Positions 6,509 to 12,477 of a stretch of DNA of 20,131 nt are shown piece after piece. Each line of letters begins with the position of its first letter. Positions within the stretch are counted from its first letter, which is position 1. This stretch comes from a virus. The stretch lies in the IMG/VR virus record IMGVR_UViG_3300025137_000408, positions 1-20,131 of that record. One strand, 5' to 3'. The position numbers and the translations under genes were made by a program. The notes under the pieces were generated by a model. The model was given only the letters and a program-made list of their open reading frames with translations, had not been told where the DNA came from and made no database searches.

Positions 6509-7007
6509 TTAACCAATTAGATAATTTTTCTGTTATTTCAGATTTTATCTTTGCGTTTTCTGTGTCTAATGATATAACTATTTTGTCTTCTGCTACTTGT
6601 TTTTTCTCTGCTTCTTCTATATAATCTAAATCGTCCCAATCGTGTTTAATTGCATCTAATCCCCAATCTTCCAGTTGGTCGTATTCATACTGGTTGCCTA
6701 ATAAATCCCAATCCCATTCGCCGAAACCTACATTGTCTTTTATAACAAACTCTCTTTGTTGTTCTTGTGTTAGGTTATTGGCTCTTACTATATACACTTC
6801 ATTTAAACCTGCTTCGATTGATGCCTTGTATCTCATATTACCACCGAGTATAACATTCTTGTCATTTACTACTATTGGTCTTATTTCCAACATTTGAGGA
6901 AACTCCCTAATACTTTTCACAAGTTTAGAGAACTTATAATCTTTAATGATTCTTGGATTATCTGGATTCAGTACGATTTCTGATATAGATAGTTTTTCTA
7001 TTTCCAT
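6477..7007 (-). CDS. ParB-like domain protein, possible DpdB-type partner of DpdA
   Basis: This 176-residue protein begins with a ParB/sulfiredoxin-like domain: LSISEIVLNPDNPR at 6-19, RPIVVNDKNVILGGNMRYKASIEAG around 43-67 with the G-G-N-M-R-Y-K box, then TQEQQREFVIKDNVGFGEWDWDLL. Such domains bind and hydrolyse nucleotides in some families and often occur near phage DNA methylases. The C-terminal 60 residues are acidic and have no methylase motif. The gene directly precedes and overlaps dpdA. In bacterial dpd clusters a ParB-like protein, DpdB, works with DpdA, so the pairing points to a role in base insertion. That link is inference; sequence similarity to DpdB was not tested. Confidence 0.8.
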   Translation of the reverse strand: MEIEKLSISEIVLNPDNPRIIKDYKFSKLVKSIREFPQMLEIRPIVVNDKNVILGGNMRYKASIEAGLNEVYIVRANNLTQEQQREFVIKDNVGFGEWDWDLLGNQYEYDQLEDWGLDAIKHDWDDLDYIEEAEKKQVAEDKIVISLDTENAKIKSEITEKLSNWLNENYLGCEIK

Positions 7008-7025
7008 AACTATATAACGATAAAT

Positions 7026-7463
7026 TTAATTAATTTTTGATTCCTCTAATTCTTGTAAGTCCTCAATCACTTGTTTTTCATACTCTAACAGTACGTTGTT
7101 ATGTATATTACTTACCTTATCACTTGACAATCTCGGTACTGTGTTTTTAATATATTGTATCTTATCTCTATCATTATTGAAATGACCTAATACTGCTTTT
7201 AACACATCATCTAACTTTGGATTATACTTACAATATACTGGTTGTAATTTAATTGAATGAAATATAGTTGCGTGATTTATTTTCCAACCACAATGATTGT
7301 GAATTAACCTTGAAATACCTAATAAACTTATTTTTTCAAATGTGTATAAATAGTAAATTAAAGTTGCTCTTGCTTCTACATATTTTCTTTTTCGCGTTTT
7401 CTTTAAAATATCAAAACCAAATTCAGCTTCAAATATTTTTACTAATTTTTTAATATTTTTCAT
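7026..7463 (-). CDS. Protein with a DnaA domain IV-like DNA-binding region, 145 aa
   Basis: Residues 24-75 resemble the C-terminal duplex-DNA-binding domain of DnaA: RKRKYVEARATLIYYLY at 25-41 matches the helix that starts with V-x-A-R, LLGISRLI at 47-54 matches the L-x-x-I-G-x-x-x motif, and INHATIFHSI at 62-71 matches the signature D-H-S-T-V-x-x-A. There is no AAA+ ATPase part, so it cannot act as a full initiator. The C-terminal 70 residues are helical and charged. It might bind phage or host origin-like boxes, or act as a transcription factor as DnaA can. ATGA links it to the nuclease gene. The domain call is good; the role is open. Confidence 0.75.
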   Translation of the reverse strand: MKNIKKLVKIFEAEFGFDILKKTRKRKYVEARATLIYYLYTFEKISLLGISRLIHNHCGWKINHATIFHSIKLQPVYCKYNPKLDDVLKAVLGHFNNDRDKIQYIKNTVPRLSSDKVSNIHNNVLLEYEKQVIEDLQELEESKIN

Positions 7464-8245
7464 AAAGTTCCAGTTATTACATAATCATTTACTTCTACCT
7501 CTTGTTTTAAGAAGTACTCTACATAAGTGTCTATTCCTTGTCTTACTTTTTGTTCTCCACTTAAATAAAATTCCTCGCTACAATCCCAAATGCCTACATC
7601 TAAACTTGCTTTATCTATTACTAAAAATTTAAAATCAAAATACTGTACACCAAATAGATTACAATACAAATATACTTGAACATCGTAACCATATTTTTTT
7701 GCACTATATGGAAACGCTTTTATATCAGCACAAGTCTTAATGTCGCAAATACTACCATTGTTGCTTAGTATATCAGCTTTGCCACGAAAGGGCATACCCA
7801 TTACCTCTCCAATGATTGGCACCTCAAATTGACTATCTTGTAATAACCTTAAAGCACTTTCATTCTTTAGTATAGCATCTGCTAATCGTTCTGCATCTGA
7901 TTTTTCTTTTGCAGTATATACTGTTCCGTGTTCTTCTACTGCTTCTTTATACTTTTTGGTATTTTTACTTTGTACATCTACAAATATTTGTTCGTGAAAC
8001 TTTTCTGGTTCTAACAATAAACAATGTAACAACCAACCGTCTCTTAATCCTTGTGAAGATTTATTACCATATTTAGTAATGTAATAATATTTCTTAGGAC
8101 TATCATATAACATTTTAATACTACTGCTACTTAAAGCAATTTTATTTAATTCTCCATAGTAATATTCATCGTCATACATTTTTTTAATTAAATCATCTTT
8201 AATGTATTCTTTATCGTCTAATAAAGTTATTTTATTCAAGGTCAT
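7460..8245 (-). CDS. RecE/Cas4-type PD-(D/E)XK exonuclease
   Basis: This 261-residue protein matches the phage exodeoxyribonuclease VIII-like PD-(D/E)XK group. Residues 38-50 (LSSSSIKMLYDSP) match the conserved S-x-S-x-x-x-x-L-x-x-S-P start, GWLLHCLLLEPEKF at 70-83 carries H74, and the core is MPFRGKAD at 151-158 with D158, then ICDIKT at 166-171 with D168 and K170, followed by Q190 in YDVQVYLY. These are the metal ligands and the usual Q/Y motif. Such enzymes resect double-stranded DNA ends for recombination with an annealing protein. No annealase is evident next door; the single-strand-binding-like proteins at 11680-12314 might serve. ATGA joins it to the DnaA-like gene upstream of it in translation order. 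Confidence 0.85.
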   Translation of the reverse strand: MTLNKITLLDDKEYIKDDLIKKMYDDEYYYGELNKIALSSSSIKMLYDSPKKYYYITKYGNKSSQGLRDGWLLHCLLLEPEKFHEQIFVDVQSKNTKKYKEAVEEHGTVYTAKEKSDAERLADAILKNESALRLLQDSQFEVPIIGEVMGMPFRGKADILSNNGSICDIKTCADIKAFPYSAKKYGYDVQVYLYCNLFGVQYFDFKFLVIDKASLDVGIWDCSEEFYLSGEQKVRQGIDTYVEYFLKQEVEVNDYVITGTL

Positions 8246-8342
8246 AATTATAACAATTTCTGGAGCAATAAGTTTCTCCGTTAGTTTCTGTTTCGCAAGT
8301 TCTACAATAAGTTATTTCGTCTGGTTCGTCCCAATAATCCAT
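8232..8342 (-). CDS. Tiny zinc-ribbon-like protein, 36 aa
   Basis: This 36-residue acidic protein has four cysteines, C13, C16, C26 and C30, in the spacing C-x2-C-x9-C-x3-C (YCRTC and YCSRNC), the pattern of a small zinc-binding knuckle. It starts 2 bases after the stop of the coiled-coil gene and its last codons overlap the nuclease start by 14 bases. It has no other domain and may be an adaptor or a small inhibitor. The cysteine spacing and tight placement support it as a real gene. Confidence 0.65.
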   Translation of the reverse strand: MDYWDEPDEITYCRTCETETNGETYCSRNCYNYDLE

Positions 8343-8344
8343 AT

Positions 8345-8650
8345 TTATATTTGTTTAAAGATATTAAATTTTTTTAATTTTACTTCTAATTCTTCTATTT
8401 TTTCTTCAGCCTTTCTGGCTCTGGCAATAGCTCTATTCTTTTCATTGCGAGAATCAAACATACTTTGATTATACATAGTTTTTTCTAATCGCATATCAAC
8501 AACATATAAATGAATATTATTAATTGTTTCTGCCATTTTACTAAGTTGTTCACTTGGTTTATTCTTAATTGCATCTAATACAGTAGAGCTTAAATATTGT
8601 AAATCAGAGTAATATTCTAAGTCCTTTAAGTTTTCTATCTTCTTATTCAT
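8345..8650 (-). CDS. Coiled-coil hypothetical protein, 101 aa
   Basis: This 101-residue protein is helical throughout. Residues 65-95 (from about FDSRNEKNRAIARARKAEEK onward) form a likely coiled coil rich in E, K and R with regular hydrophobic positions. There is no membrane segment or cysteine. ATGA overlaps join it to the 84-residue gene upstream. I do not recognise a family; oligomerisation through the C-terminal helix is likely. Confidence 0.7.
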   Translation of the reverse strand: MNKKIENLKDLEYYSDLQYLSSTVLDAIKNKPSEQLSKMAETINNIHLYVVDMRLEKTMYNQSMFDSRNEKNRAIARARKAEEKIEELEVKLKKFNIFKQI

Positions 8651-8901
8651 CTTTCGGTATTATCTTTTAGTGCTCTTTCTTTATTATAATTCACGTCCTC
8701 AACACTTTCATAAAACATATCAAATGGGTGTTCTAAATAAGGCATCAACAACTTTGCTAACCCCCAAGTTTTCCAAGTCATATCTCCTACATATTCTAAT
8801 TCACATAAAGCATCTTCTAAATCCTCTACAAGTGCTGGGTACTTTACCGCTTCATAAGACAACTTATCCTTATGCTCTCCTTTTAATCTATCTATTAACA
8901 T
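8647..8901 (-). CDS. Hypothetical protein, 84 aa, first gene of the modification/packaging operon
   Basis: I do not recognise this 84-residue acidic protein. Features are MLIDRLKGEHKDKLSYEAVK at the N-terminus, an acidic helix LVEDLEDALCELEYVGD at 24-40, and WKTWGLAKLLMPYLEHPFDM in the middle. There is no membrane span. It follows a promoter-like sequence (8929-8959) with a short AATAGAT leader before the ATG, so it is probably the first gene of the long operon that ends with terL. ATGA couples it to the coiled-coil gene. A role in early regulation would fit the position but is not shown. Confidence 0.7.
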   Translation of the reverse strand: MLIDRLKGEHKDKLSYEAVKYPALVEDLEDALCELEYVGDMTWKTWGLAKLLMPYLEHPFDMFYESVEDVNYNKERALKDNTER

Positions 8902-8928
8902 ATCTATTTTTTATTGATTAATATAATA

Positions 8929-8959
8929 TAAATATAAGATAAATTATATAGTTATCAAA
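8929..8959 (-). promoter_or_regulatory. Candidate promoter of the long modification/packaging operon
   Basis: On the minus strand TTTG is followed after 19 bases by TATATTTA, close to the Bacteroidota promoter pattern TTTG-N19-TAnnTTTG with A in place of the last G. It fills the 63-base gap between the genes ending at 8965 and starting at 8901, leaving a leader of about 20 bases. This is the best-placed promoter in the window because there is no coding overlap and no other gap of this size until 536. Not tested experimentally. Confidence 0.5.
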
Positions 8960-8964
8960 ATAAT

Positions 8965-9381
8965 TTAATTAATAGTTACAATACTTGCTAAATCTTCTGA
9001 AAGTAAATATATCTCTTTGTTTATTTTTTTGCCACCCCAATGTGTAGTAGTAGGGCACTTTTTTTCCAACACTTTCATATCATTAAGTTTATCTAACCAA
9101 AACCAATAGTTACCTTTGGGGTCAGATACAAAATAAATCTTAACAATATCGTTAGGAAGTTTCATTAAAGCATCATACTTTTTTTTTTCGAGTAATTTGC
9201 TTTCGTAATATTTGTTTCTAATTTTAAACTCTACTACACACTTCAAACCTTTAGGAGTATAACCTTTTGCATCATAGCACAAATTAAGGTCGCCTACCCA
9301 TTCTAATTTCCAATCATCAAATGTATTTAGTAAAACTACTAATGCTTTTTCTAATTCATTAGTTTTTTGTATTCGGCTCAT
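8965..9381 (-). CDS. PD-(D/E)XK nuclease-like protein, 138 aa
   Basis: This 138-residue protein has the core of a restriction-type nuclease fold: WVGDLNLCYDAKG at 28-40 with D31 or D37, KCVVEFKIRNKYY at 47-59 with E51-x-K53, and a following helix KKKYDALMKL. That is the D...E-x-K arrangement seen in resolvase- and endonuclease-like phage proteins. After it come strands VKIYFVSD and YWFWLD. It might process recombination or modified-DNA intermediates. It ends the operon that starts with the helicase; the next gene has its own promoter-like site. It overlaps the 68-residue gene by 23 bases. The fold call is moderate; no specific activity is visible. Confidence 0.65.
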   Translation of the reverse strand: MSRIQKTNELEKALVVLLNTFDDWKLEWVGDLNLCYDAKGYTPKGLKCVVEFKIRNKYYESKLLEKKKYDALMKLPNDIVKIYFVSDPKGNYWFWLDKLNDMKVLEKKCPTTTHWGGKKINKEIYLLSEDLASIVTIN

Positions 9382-9565
9382 ATATATCGTTGATTTGAGC
9401 TATCCATTGCTTGATTGTCGTCTTCCTGCAAGTGCAAGGTTCATAATAACTATGCTTATAATACTTTGAATGTAATTGACATATCATTAGGTATTCGTTC
9501 CTTGTAACTTTATTTGAATTTCTATTAATAAAATTATACCAATCTATTTGGTCGATTTTTTCCAT
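9359..9565 (-). CDS. Small conserved-looking phage protein, 68 aa
   Basis: This 68-residue protein has the pattern LHSKYYKHSYYEPCTC at 31-46, then TTIKQWIAQINDIY. I have seen L-H-x-x-Y-x-H-x-x-Y-x-P-C-x-C followed by I-x-x-W-I-x-x-I/L in small proteins of Bacteroidota phages, with no function assigned. The C-x-C and histidines could bind a metal. It overlaps its two neighbours by 22-23 bases, and both overlaps are in different frames. No membrane span. Confidence 0.7.
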   Translation of the reverse strand: MEKIDQIDWYNFINRNSNKVTRNEYLMICQLHSKYYKHSYYEPCTCRKTTIKQWIAQINDIYEPNTKN

Positions 9566-9702
9566 TTATCAGATAAATTAATTTCTATGTCATTCCATTC
9601 CTCTCTGCGTTTATCACAACCGCAATTAGGATTTATTTTTTTCCAAAGCCACCTTATACCAGTGTAGTAAGTAAAGTAATATACTATATCTCCTAATTTC
9701 AT
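9544..9702 (-). CDS. Tiny phage protein with an NCGCDKRRE motif, 52 aa
   Basis: This 52-residue protein starts MKLGDIVYYFTYYTGIRWLW, an aromatic, partly hydrophobic segment, followed by NPNCGCDKRREEWN at about 25-37 and a basic tail. The C-G-C-D-x-R-R-E motif is a hallmark of short uncharacterised phage proteins that I recognise by sight. The ATG overlaps the stop of the nuclease-like gene to its right as ATGA, which strongly supports it. Possible metal binding by C27 and C29; function unknown. Confidence 0.75.
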   Translation of the reverse strand: MKLGDIVYYFTYYTGIRWLWKKINPNCGCDKRREEWNDIEINLSDKWKKSTK

Positions 9703-10043
9703 AATATTTCATTTAATGGTAAAAGTATTCCTTTTGAGGTATTATTATCTCCTCCTTTGACATCTCTGTCAGTATCAATATATTTTCTACACTTTTCTTT
9801 TAATATTTTTGTTGGTATCAAATGTAATGTTTCTCCAAATGCAAAACAATAGTATTCAGCTTGTGAGGTAGATATACCAGATTTTTTATTTCTGGATTCA
9901 TATTCAACAAACACATTGTTAGTTTTTAATGCTTTTAAATCATATTTAACTTCTATTTTCTTATTAGCAAGAATATCAGATAATTCTTTTTCTTTTATCT
10001 GTCCTACCTTTAAGTCATATTTGAAGTCATTATTAAAATTCAT
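9699..10043 (-). CDS. PD-(D/E)XK endonuclease-like protein, 114 aa
   Basis: This 114-residue protein shows KIEVKYD at 29-35 with E31-x-K33, after an N-terminal acidic helix (KEKELSDILA), and then NVFVEYESRNKKSGI at 43-57 followed by STSQAEYYCFAF. The last element matches the strand E-x-E-x-x-x-K-x-S-G-I and the helix T-x-A-x-Y-Y of small phage PD-(D/E)XK nucleases and Holliday-junction-resolvase-like proteins. It likely cuts DNA in recombination or replication. ATGA overlaps couple it to the sigma-like gene and to the 52-residue gene. The fold is fairly sure; the substrate is not known. Confidence 0.75.
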   Translation of the reverse strand: MNFNNDFKYDLKVGQIKEKELSDILANKKIEVKYDLKALKTNNVFVEYESRNKKSGISTSQAEYYCFAFGETLHLIPTKILKEKCRKYIDTDRDVKGGDNNTSKGILLPLNEIL

Positions 10044-10531
10044 TTCTTTATTCTGCCTTTCAAATTTTTTTCTATTTTGTTTTTTGTTCTGTAAATAGAA
10101 TAATAATCAATGCCAGTTTGTTTGCTTAACTCTAACATACTATATCCCTCTAAATAAATAAGTTCATATACTTTTCTATCATATAAGTGCCAAGATTTTA
10201 TTTCATTATTAATTAATTCTAATTGCTCCTTATGTTCGTATGATATGTCTGATATTGATGGTTCATAAAAAGTATTCTCGAACCGAGTTGTTTTGTTTTT
10301 TTTTCGTGTCTTATCTAAAAATAAGTTTCTTAATACCTTAAAAATAAAATAAGTATTAATTTCAGTTTCATTAAACATTAAAGTTCTATCATACTTACCT
10401 TTCCAGTCATTAATTTTAAGATACATATCTTGAACTAAATCTTCTGCATCATTAGTTAATCCAAAAGATTTGGATATTCTTAGCCATTTCTTATGGCTTT
10501 TTGCTATAATGCTTAAAACTTCTACCGCCAT
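10040..10531 (-). CDS. Sigma-70-family-like protein (region 2 and region 4)
   Basis: This 163-residue protein has a region-2-like part at 11-78, including TNDAEDLVQDMYLKI at 26-40 (compare D-A-E-D-L-V-Q-E-x-F-L-K in ECF sigma factors) and the helix INTYFIFKVLRNLFLDKTRKK. The region-4-like part at 101-158 has DRKVYELIYLEGYSMLELSKQ and then a helix-turn-helix GIDYYSIYRTKNKIEKNLK. So it may direct host RNA polymerase to phage promoters. Such proteins in Bacteroidota phages may also serve other DNA-binding roles. It follows a 45-residue gene with a 10-base overlap and is coupled by ATGA to the nuclease gene. The domain call is strong; the promoter target is unknown. Confidence 0.82.
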   Translation of the reverse strand: MAVEVLSIIAKSHKKWLRISKSFGLTNDAEDLVQDMYLKINDWKGKYDRTLMFNETEINTYFIFKVLRNLFLDKTRKKNKTTRFENTFYEPSISDISYEHKEQLELINNEIKSWHLYDRKVYELIYLEGYSMLELSKQTGIDYYSIYRTKNKIEKNLKGRIKK

Positions 10532-10659
10532 TTAATACTTAAACCAAAAAATGAAAGTGCTAATATTATTTCATTGTAATTTTCTTCTTCATATGTTGAG
10601 GTTAAAAAACCAAATATAATTCCGTCAATGTAAATAAAATCAATCTGCACTTCATTCAT
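10522..10659 (-). CDS. Tiny hydrophobic protein, 45 aa
   Basis: This 45-residue protein reads MNEVQIDFIYIDGIIFGFLT at the N-terminus, then an acidic YEEENYNEIIL, and a hydrophobic C-terminal ALSFFGLSIKWR. I recognise this strand-like F-I-Y-I-D-G-x-x-F-G motif from tiny phage proteins of unknown function. It starts 3 bases after the stop of the helicase-like gene and overlaps the sigma-like gene by 10 bases. A small beta-rich or membrane-associated protein is likely. Confidence 0.65.
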   Translation of the reverse strand: MNEVQIDFIYIDGIIFGFLTSTYEEENYNEIILALSFFGLSIKWR

Positions 10660-10662
10660 ATT

Positions 10663-11577
10663 CTAAAAAGGTATTGTTGATTGCTCTTTTAAAGGTTTGT
10701 CAAGTATCTTTACTCCGTTAATTTCAAATCCTACATTACCAATTAAACTTCTTAATTTTATTGGCTCGTCCATTGGTGTAGGTCTTCCACCAGTTTCTAT
10801 TTCTTTTACTTTTCTAATATGGATATGATTTATCATCCATTCCGTAGGGTGTTGTATATATCTATGTATTACTAAAAAATCATCAGCTCTATTTACAAAC
10901 TTTCCACCTCCCTCTACGTCTCCTGCTAATGGTGGTATTGGGTGTCCTACATATTCGTGTCCTAATGGGTGTTTTATTCTCAAAGCATTTGTATTAGCGT
11001 GTGTGTTTAACCAAACTGTTACATTATTTTTTTTAGCAAACAACCTTATTTCTGTTGTCGCTTGATAATCATACTCGTGTCCACCAATACTTTTACTTAA
11101 TTCTGGGTCTTTAATTAAACTATTGTAAGGGTCTATTAATAATCCGTGGTAATCCCAAGCATCTTTAACCGCTTTACTTAATTCAATTAATCTTCTATAT
11201 GTATATAACGTACTTGAATCAATTATTTTAAAATGTTCGTTAATAAATTCCATATGATTATCAAAATCACTGTCTTGTATTCTATTAATTGGCTCTTGTT
11301 CTAAAAACTCAATTAACTTTCTAAACAAACTATGTGGCTCATTTTCACTACTAAATATTAACCACCTCTTTCCTAACCTTTTTGCATAAACTAACATTAA
11401 ATATAAAATAACTGTTGTCTTACCAACATTTGCGTGTCCTAATATAACATTAAAGTTTCCCTCTTTAAATCTTAGGTACTCATCTATTTCATCTATGTTA
11501 ATTTTTTCTCCCTCTTTAATTTTTCCAGACCTAATGTCTTTTAATTTGTCTTTAATTTTGTCATATTCTATTATCAT
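10663..11577 (-). CDS. DnaB/RecA-type ATPase, probable replicative helicase
   Basis: This 304-residue protein is a RecA-fold ATPase resembling the C-terminal domain of DnaB or RepA-type helicases. Walker A GHANVGKT lies at 47-54, FSSENEP at 75-81 carries the acidic residue after strand 2 typical of DnaB-type enzymes, Walker B is GLLIDPYNS at 145-153, and VTVWLNTHAN at 186-195 is the sensor strand with Asn/His. There is no N-terminal DnaB or primase domain, so it is short compared with DnaB (about 470). It heads the operon leading to the sigma-like factor and nucleases, follows a terminator hairpin, and is preceded by a CAAGAT leader. It likely moves on single-stranded DNA at the phage fork. 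ATPase certain, helicase inferred. Confidence 0.85.
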   Translation of the reverse strand: MIIEYDKIKDKLKDIRSGKIKEGEKINIDEIDEYLRFKEGNFNVILGHANVGKTTVILYLMLVYAKRLGKRWLIFSSENEPHSLFRKLIEFLEQEPINRIQDSDFDNHMEFINEHFKIIDSSTLYTYRRLIELSKAVKDAWDYHGLLIDPYNSLIKDPELSKSIGGHEYDYQATTEIRLFAKKNNVTVWLNTHANTNALRIKHPLGHEYVGHPIPPLAGDVEGGGKFVNRADDFLVIHRYIQHPTEWMINHIHIRKVKEIETGGRPTPMDEPIKLRSLIGNVGFEINGVKILDKPLKEQSTIPF

Positions 11578-11591
11578 ATCTTGTCTTTGTA

Positions 11592-11599
11592 TAAAAGTA
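11592..11599 (-). promoter_or_regulatory. Weak candidate -7 element upstream of the helicase-like gene
   Basis: TACTTTTA on the minus strand fits TAnnTTTA and lies 15 bases before the ATG, in the 102-base gap after a terminator hairpin, where a promoter is expected. No TTG is seen 19-20 bases upstream, only a T run, so the match is weaker than at the other sites. Confidence 0.25.
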
Positions 11600-11629
11600 T
11601 TAAAAAATTTTGATTAAAAAAAATGGAAT

Positions 11630-11659
11630 AAAAAAAAGGACACTAAAATAGCATCCTTT
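11630..11659 (-). terminator. Rho-independent terminator after the SSB-like gene
   Basis: On the minus strand AAAGGATGC and GTGTCCTTT can form a 9-base-pair stem (two G-U pairs) around the 7-base loop TATTTTA, followed directly by a run of eight Ts (counting those at the stem end). It starts 21 bases after the stop of the 100-residue gene, the right place to end the short operon of single-strand-binding-like genes. Confidence 0.65.
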
Positions 11660-11679
11660 AATTCTCTTAGTCAACCAAA

Positions 11680-11982
11680 CTAAAAGGGCAAGTCCGTTTC
11701 TTCGAGGTGTGTTTTTGTTACACTTTCAAGCTCTCTGGATTTCATATGTTCATTATGAGTAGTTTTTTGTTGTGGTTTATAAGTACTTAAACTTCCATAA
11801 AGTTTTCCACTTTTACTTAAACAAACATCTATTCTTCCTTTTCCTTTATTTGCATCAAATACGTCTTTGTGGTTTATAAGCATTTGACTAAATTCTTTGA
11901 CATCAAATTCCATTCTGAATTTTACCCATTCAACATCGCCCTCTTTGACGTACATTCCTTTTACTAATTCGTTATTTTTCAT
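11680..11982 (-). CDS. SSB-like protein with an acidic DLPF tail, 100 aa
   Basis: This 100-residue protein starts with a strand-rich part, GMYVKEGDVEWVKFRMEFDV, followed by the helix FSQMLINHKDVF and a strand GRIDVCLSKSGKLYGSLS. It ends in EETDLPF, which mimics the acidic C-terminal tip D-D-I/L-P-F by which bacterial SSB recruits replication proteins. The N-terminal half is shorter than a full OB-fold SSB and I see no clear family match, so a single-strand-binding or SSB-mimicking role is inferred mainly from the tail. It is coupled by ATGA to the 111-residue gene and followed by a terminator hairpin. Confidence 0.7.
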   Translation of the reverse strand: MKNNELVKGMYVKEGDVEWVKFRMEFDVKEFSQMLINHKDVFDANKGKGRIDVCLSKSGKLYGSLSTYKPQQKTTHNEHMKSRELESVTKTHLEETDLPF

Positions 11983-12314
11983 TGTTTTAAAATTTTATAA
12001 AATTCATTTGTATAGTTTTCAATATCTTTTATTGTTGCACATTCGTGTGTTACCAATTCAATAGCTCCTTTGAAAGCTACTTGTCTTAATATTAAATCAT
12101 CTTTAGAAACAAATGCAGGTCTGTCTGATTGTATTTTACCTATATTATATTTCTCGTTTGTGATTTCATAATTTATAGTGTCTCCTACTTCTTTTCTAAA
12201 ACCCTCCTTACTAAAAAAAGTTAAACTATCTCCATTGTCGATATTTACTTTCCACTTGTTAAGTTCCTTATAAGTTCCGTCGCTTTTAATACTTGTTACT
12301 TTACCTGTTTTCAT
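11979..12314 (-). CDS. OB-fold-like phage protein, possible single-strand-binding protein, 111 aa
   Basis: Residues 1-60 of this 111-residue protein alternate short strands, MKTGKVTSIKSDGTYKELNK, then WKVNIDNGDSLTFFS and GDTINYEITNEKYNIGKI, as expected of an OB-fold. The C-terminal part ILRQVAFKGAIELVTHE followed by IENYTNEFYKIL is a helical pair that I recognise from phage single-strand-binding-like proteins (R-x-x-A-F-K-x-A-I-x-L and I-x-x-x-T-x-x-F-x-x-I-L). Together with the DLPF-tailed gene coupled by ATGA, it may form a two-gene single-strand-binding module for replication and recombination. The fold is inferred by eye. Confidence 0.65.
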   Translation of the reverse strand: MKTGKVTSIKSDGTYKELNKWKVNIDNGDSLTFFSKEGFRKEVGDTINYEITNEKYNIGKIQSDRPAFVSKDDLILRQVAFKGAIELVTHECATIKDIENYTNEFYKILKQ

Positions 12315-12450
12315 ACATTAAGTTATTTTGTCGTTCAACTTCTATTTTTGCCTTAAGTTCCTCAATCTCTGATTGACACTTAAAAACTTCTTTTTGCAAG
12401 CAGTCTATTTGTGCTTGTTTTAATCTTAATAAATCGTCCATTGTTGTCAT
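12301..12450 (-). CDS. Small coiled-coil protein, 49 aa
   Basis: This 49-residue protein is one long helix: MTTMDDLLRLKQAQIDCLQK, then VFKCQSEIEELKAKIEVERQ, with heptad-like hydrophobic spacing, so it should form a coiled coil. A second ATG at codon 4 could also be used. The gene overlaps the OB-fold-like gene by 14 bases and is preceded by a strong promoter-like site and a perfect palindrome. The position as first gene of a short operon supports it as real. Function unknown; a regulator or adaptor is possible. Confidence 0.6.
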   Translation of the reverse strand: MTTMDDLLRLKQAQIDCLQKEVFKCQSEIEELKAKIEVERQNNLMYENR

Positions 12451-12461
12451 TTTTACATTGC

Positions 12462-12477
12462 TATCTTTATAAAGATA
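12462..12477. promoter_or_regulatory. Perfect 16-bp palindrome, possible operator
   Basis: The 16 bases TATCTTTATAAAGATA equal their own reverse complement. The site covers the -7 element TATCTTTA of the predicted promoter and the likely start of transcription, 12 bases from the ATG at 12450. That is a natural operator position. Chance palindromes are common in AT-rich DNA, and no second copy was noticed. Confidence 0.4.

Noticed and set aside
6477-7007. ParB-like protein as a plasmid or chromosome partition ParB
   Set aside because: There is no ParA neighbour, no HTH centromere-binding region, and the gene is embedded in the modification operon next to dpdA.
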